Virus record (IMG/VR): IMGVR_UViG_3300049914_000054
Span: 1 to 26,379 of that record
DNA from: a virus
DNA length: 26,379 bases
Direction: 5' to 3' (one strand)
Position numbers and translations under genes: made by a program. Shown in pieces: positions 23,132 to 26,379 of this stretch. A model generated the notes under the pieces. It was not told the DNA's origin and did no database searches. It worked only from the letters and a program-made list of their open reading frames with translations. Position 1 is the first letter of the stretch; the number at the start of each line of letters is the position of its first letter.

Positions 23132-23626
23132 ATGGGCACAGTAGTGCAGTATGTCGACGTCCTAGCTGCGCGTTTCTTGGCCACGGCCTATCCGGCGTTG
23201 TGGTCTGCGGGTACGAATTTCCAGGTCGAGGGGTTGGCCTTTGACTCGGCTGCGAATGAGTGCGCGTACTACCCGATCCGTCTCGGAGGGTACGGATCGG
23301 GGAATATCACATTCGACATCGACTGGATTGCCGACACCGGCACGTCCGGAGCTGTCGTGTTCGGTGTGTCGATTGGTGCGATTACGCCGGGGGACAACGT
23401 CGATCTCACAACCGATGCGCTCGACACCGAGGCCACGACATCCAAGAATCATGACGGGACGACAGCCCGCCGGCCGCATCGGACGACTGTAGTCGTATCC
23501 GCACTTGATAGTGCAGCCGCGGATGATATCGTGCACTTCCGCCTCAAACGATTGAGTGCTGGAAATGGTCTATCCGGTGACGCAATCGTCACGGGCATGA
23601 TCAAGGTCTCCTACTCGGATACGTAA
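23132..23626 (+). CDS. small beta-rich tail structural protein
   Basis: The 164-residue protein looks like a phage tail accessory domain: 'LAFDSAANECAYYPIRLG', 'YGSGNITFDIDWIADTGTSG', 'GDNVDLTTDALDTEATTSKN' and 'AADDIVHFRLKRLSAG', matching a beta-sandwich family often found next to fibres ('xLxxxWxAxSATSGxVxWxVxxxxxxPGD...V...LDxxxAGDLVxLxLxR'). It probably caps or decorates fibres. The start ATG 23132 has GGAGGGT about 5 bases upstream, directly adjoining the microsatellite. Its TAA stop touches the next ATG. Confidence 0.75.
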   Translation: MGTVVQYVDVLAARFLATAYPALWSAGTNFQVEGLAFDSAANECAYYPIRLGGYGSGNITFDIDWIADTGTSGAVVFGVSIGAITPGDNVDLTTDALDTEATTSKNHDGTTARRPHRTTVVVSALDSAAADDIVHFRLKRLSAGNGLSGDAIVTGMIKVSYSDT

Positions 23627-26379
23627 ATGGCTGTCAGAAATGCAGCAAATGGAAATTACCTGACGCAGTCTGCGACTGTGGCTAGTCGTGGATATAGTCT
23701 CACGTGTTGGGTCGAACCGTTCGGAGACACGAATAACTACTCTGGCGTCATCGAGCACGCTACGACTAACGCCAATATCATGTGCCTCGCGACCGAGGCC
23801 GACGGCACAACTCTGTCGATGTGGACAGGGTACTCATCGTACAACCTCGGCACGCTAACTGTTGGTAATCGGTACTATTGTGGATTCAAGTCAACCTCCG
23901 CGGGGGTGATGAAGGGGTGGATGTCACCAGCCGGGGGTGGGGCATTCTCATTCGTAGCGGGTGGTACAATCGCTAGCTACAATGGTACGCTATGGGCACT
24001 GACTGATAACGAGATCGAAGAGTTCAACGGCGCGATTTCGAACGTAATCGTATGGGCCGCCGAGGTTGACGACGCTACGGTGATTCAGCAGATGTACTCA
24101 TACCGACCTGTGCGGACGGCAAATCTCGCAGGCTGGTGGCCGCTACGATCCGCTGCGAATGTCAATGACTATTCGGGATTGGGTAGGAATTTCTCGAAGA
24201 CCGGGACTGGGCATACTACCGTCGATGGTGCACGGCTATTCCAGCGCACGAACGGATCGCGGATCTATATGCCCGCCGCGGCGGGGGACGGGGCGCTGGC
24301 CGGGACGATCGCCGCAACCGGGACGGTGGTCGCCGCGATCGTGGCAGACGGGGCGCTGGCCGGGACGATCGCGGCGAGCGGGGTAGTGGTTGCGGCGATC
24401 GCGGGAGACGGGACGATCGCGGCATCGATCGCCTCGACCGGGACGGTAGTCGCGGACATCGCGGGAGACGGGACGATCGCGGCATCGCTCACCGCGACCG
24501 GGACGGTGGCCGCGTCGATCGTGGCGGACGGGGCGATCGTGGCGGCGCTCACCGCGACCGGGGCGGTAGTCGCGGGCTTCGCTGGTCTTGACTTTATGGT
24601 CGCGGATCTCACCGCGACCGGGGCGGTAGTTGTCGCGATCGTGGGGGACGGGGCGGTAGTCGCGGCGTTGGCCGGGACCGGGACTGCAGTCGTGGATATC
24701 GCGGGGGACGGGACGATCGCGGCGTCGATCGCCGGGACTGCGGCCGTGGTCGCGGACATCGCGGGGGACGGAACGATCGTGGCGTCGCTCACTGCGAGCG
24801 GGACGGTGGTCGCCGCATTCACGAGCGCCTCGGTTGTCGAGGCCTATCACGTAGTCTTCACGACCGCACCGACCACTGCGGATGGTGACCCGTGTGCTAT
24901 TTGGAGTACAGGTCAACCGCTAGTGATTCGTGATTGTCACACTAGCGGCAGTGGTCAGCTTGTCGCGATCGTGACGGTACCCCATGATCCATACGACGGT
25001 ATCCGCACCGTATGGGCGCTGGTGTCGTCGAATTTCGGCGCTTCGTGGTCGACGCTTGAGTTAGGGGATATCGACTATTTTGGCGAGGTCGGGGCGTGCG
25101 CACAAGACTCGACAGGTGTTGTACACCTACTATTAGTGTCTGGGGGATTCAAATACGGTCGCGTATCATTTACGTACACTGCCGGAGCGATCACGGGACG
25201 ATCGTGGACGACGCCATTCGCAATCCCGTTGACCCCCGAGGGCGGACAGACGCGTCCGTGCATTCACGCAGTGCGCGATTCTAGCGGGACCGAGTGCTTA
25301 GTATATACTGTGACCGACGGATCGGGATCGGCACTATCTGTATACATGGGTAAGGGTCCGCTTAACGCGACGCAATCGTCGCACTTCACAAAACTCGACG
25401 GCACGGCGGGATACGATACAGTACTCACAGATACGACTCCCTGGGACGCACACGAGAGTGCGTGCACGTTTGCGCAGATTACTAGTGATAGGACACTCGT
25501 ACTCACGCTCGGATACACGCCATCGGAGTACACCAGTGTATCGCAAAAACATATCGTATTCCCGACCAGTGGCGATCATACGTGGTCGCAGGGGAGTACG
25601 TATACCGAGGCTACTGGATACACGTACTCTGGAGTAGCGGTCAACGGCATCAATTGCATCTATCGATCTAGCCTGTACCCGACGGGTGTGAAGGTCGACA
25701 GTATCGCCGCGAATGGGACACTCACGCTCGATGTATTTCCGATGCCCTATGCGGAGGATCCCGGGCTGGGGTGGACTGCACTATCCGTATCGGCGGATGA
25801 GACGAAGTGCTGTATCGTATACATGTTGGAGGATAATAACATCTGTGGATTTGCCGTATATCACAGTGGATCATGGCATAAGTGGGAAACGACGTGTACT
25901 GCGTTGTCCCCCTATGGCATGGCGACTACTGATAACTGGACTGCGGGAGTCGCTGCAATTGCTGTCGATAATAGCGTCGCCACGCCTATCTATCTCGGTA
26001 CTGCATACTATATAGAGCTGATCGATGGCCCGATGGCTGGGTCGATTGTCGCAACTGCGGCTGTAGTCGCGGCGATCGTGGCGGACGGGGTGATCATGGC
26101 GGCGCTCACCGCGACCGGGACGGTGGCCGCGTCGATCGTGGCGGACGGGGCGATCGTGGCGGCGCTCACCACGACCGGGACGGTGGCCGCGTCGATCGTG
26201 GCGGACGGGGCGATCGTGGCGGCGCTCACCGCGACCGGGGCGGTGGCCGCGTCGATCGTGGCGGACGGGGCGATCGTGGCGTCGCTCACCGCGACCGGGG
26301 CGGTGGTCGTGACGATCGTGGCGGACGGGGCGATCGTGGCGTCGATCGCCGGGATGGGGACGCTGGCAGGGATGCTCTA
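23627..26379 (+). CDS. giant tail fibre / receptor-binding protein (3' end outside window)
   Basis: From ATG 23627 (immediately after the upstream TAA) the frame is open to the window edge, at least 917 codons. About residues 20-215 are a LamG/concanavalin-like domain: 'GYSLTCWVEPFGDTNNYSG', 'GTLTVGNRYYCGFKS', 'FNGAISNVIVWAAEVDD', 'NLAGWWPLRSAANVNDYSG'. Residues 220-398 are about nine 20-residue beta repeats. Residues 399-802 form a large domain with an Asp-box-like motif ('SNFGASWSTL', 'VHLLLVSGGF') and repeated strand-turn patterns like a sialidase-type propeller. From 803 the same 20-residue repeats resume and run off the window. This suggests two rigid shafts separated by binding domains, a receptor-binding fibre. 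Repeat DNA is visibly more GC-rich than its surroundings. Confidence 0.85.
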   Translation, partial: MAVRNAANGNYLTQSATVASRGYSLTCWVEPFGDTNNYSGVIEHATTNANIMCLATEADGTTLSMWTGYSSYNLGTLTVGNRYYCGFKSTSAGVMKGWMSPAGGGAFSFVAGGTIASYNGTLWALTDNEIEEFNGAISNVIVWAAEVDDATVIQQMYSYRPVRTANLAGWWPLRSAANVNDYSGLGRNFSKTGTGHTTVDGARLFQRTNGSRIYMPAAAGDGALAGTIAATGTVVAAIVADGALAGTIAASGVVVAAIAGDGTIAASIASTGTVVADIAGDGTIAASLTATGTVAASIVADGAIVAALTATGAVVAGFAGLDFMVADLTATGAVVVAIVGDGAVVAALAGTGTAVVDIAGDGTIAASIAGTAAVVADIAGDGTIVASLTASGTVVAAFTSASVVEAYHVVFTTAPTTADGDPCAIWSTGQPLVIRDCHTSGSGQLVAIVTVPHDPYDGIRTVWALVSSNFGASWSTLELGDIDYFGEVGACAQDSTGVVHLLLVSGGFKYGRVSFTYTAGAITGRSWTTPFAIPLTPEGGQTRPCIHAVRDSSGTECLVYTVTDGSGSALSVYMGKGPLNATQSSHFTKLDGTAGYDTVLTDTTPWDAHESACTFAQITSDRTLVLTLGYTPSEYTSVSQKHIVFPTSGDHTWSQGSTYTEATGYTYSGVAVNGINCIYRSSLYPTGVKVDSIAANGTLTLDVFPMPYAEDPGLGWTALSVSADETKCCIVYMLEDNNICGFAVYHSGSWHKWETTCTALSPYGMATTDNWTAGVAAIAVDNSVATPIYLGTAYYIELIDGPMAGSIVATAAVVAAIVADGVIMAALTATGTVAASIVADGAIVAALTTTGTVAASIVADGAIVAALTATGAVAASIVADGAIVASLTATGAVVVTIVADGAIVASIAGMGTLAGML
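24284..24820 (+). repeat. repeat block A of the fibre gene (60-bp units, diverged)
   Basis: About nine 60-bp units encode two 10-residue halves of the form x-D/T-G-x-I/V-x-A-x-I/L-x-A. One unit is replaced by 'GFAGLDFMVADL' (about 24573-24608). The Gly every 10 residues with alternating small and aliphatic residues suggests a beta-solenoid or beta-fibre shaft. Confidence 0.9.
26033..26379 (+). repeat. repeat block B of the fibre gene (near-identical 60-bp units, continues beyond window)
   Basis: Five consecutive near-identical 60-bp units (26075-26134, 26135-26194, 26195-26254, 26255-26314, 26315-26374) encode ADGAIVAALT-ATGTVAASIV-type pairs. They are more uniform than block A, suggesting recent expansion or homogenisation. 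A 68-bp stretch (26103-26170) is identical to 24486-24553 in block A. Confidence 0.95.

Noticed and set aside
24236-24916. Long minus-strand ORFs (226 and 185 codons) opposite fibre repeat block A
   Set aside because: They arise because the GC-rich 60-bp repeats lack stop codons in several frames; their proteins are low-complexity Arg/Asp/Pro or Ala/Pro repeats without starts or ribosome-binding sites of note.
26008-26289. Minus-strand ORF opposite repeat block B
   Set aside because: Same repeat shadow effect; the plus frame is the coherent continuation of the fibre gene.
26075-26374. Regular 60-bp periodicity considered as CRISPR
   Set aside because: The units are head-to-tail with no unique spacers and encode an in-frame protein repeat.
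1-26379. Search for tRNA genes, integrase/transposase, att sites and rho-independent terminators
   Set aside because: No cloverleaf, recombinase motif, flanking duplication or GC hairpin with T-run was found; the operon seems to be transcribed through.

Overview
The window looks like the late structural region of a tailed, contractile-tail bacteriophage or prophage. All supported genes are on the + strand and packed with almost no spacing: most neighbours overlap by ATGA or GTGA, and the longest gene-free gap is 49 bp. Gene order and protein motifs follow the Mu-type myovirus plan: terminase, portal, protease/scaffold, decoration protein, gpT-like capsid, gp36- and gpG-like connectors, sheath, tube, frameshifted chaperone, tape measure, hub/spike, gp46/gp47/gp48-like baseplate, fibres. 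No integrase, transposase, replication or regulatory gene, tRNA or CRISPR array is visible, so lifestyle cannot be decided. The host is probably Gram-negative, inferred from the lipobox-type signal peptides and lysis genes. The base composition is moderately GC-rich and GATC/CGATCG words are conspicuously common.

Region 1 (1-8840, packaging and head): candidate small terminase, a small conserved phage protein, large terminase, a small unknown ORF, then one 848-codon gene carrying a portal, a Mu gpI-like protease and an acidic scaffold tail. An internal ribosome-binding site and ATG can make the scaffold alone. Decoration protein, major capsid protein and three connector/completion proteins follow.

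Region 2 (8841-18310, tail and baseplate): sheath with a duplicated inserted domain, tube, tail assembly chaperone with a textbook GGGAAAA slippery heptamer directly before its stop codon and a 58-codon -1 extension, tape measure protein (predicts a tail of about 100 nm), baseplate/hub adaptor, hub-spike, a conserved unknown, and three wedge proteins.

Region 3 (18310-22654, host interaction and probable lysis): an unknown tail protein, a fibre-like protein that appears to begin with a lipoprotein-type signal peptide, two small membrane proteins (holin candidates), two small cysteine-containing lipoproteins, a papain-like (C1A) cysteine peptidase with its catalytic residues intact, and an SLT-type lytic transglycosylase.

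Region 4 (22651-26379, tail tip/fibres): two small beta-rich tail proteins separated by a G8 tract and an ATCGG x5 microsatellite, then a giant fibre (at least 917 codons, cut by the window edge) built from a LamG-like domain, a block of 20-residue beta repeats, a propeller-like domain and a second block of the same repeats. The two blocks share a 68-bp exact, in-frame direct repeat.
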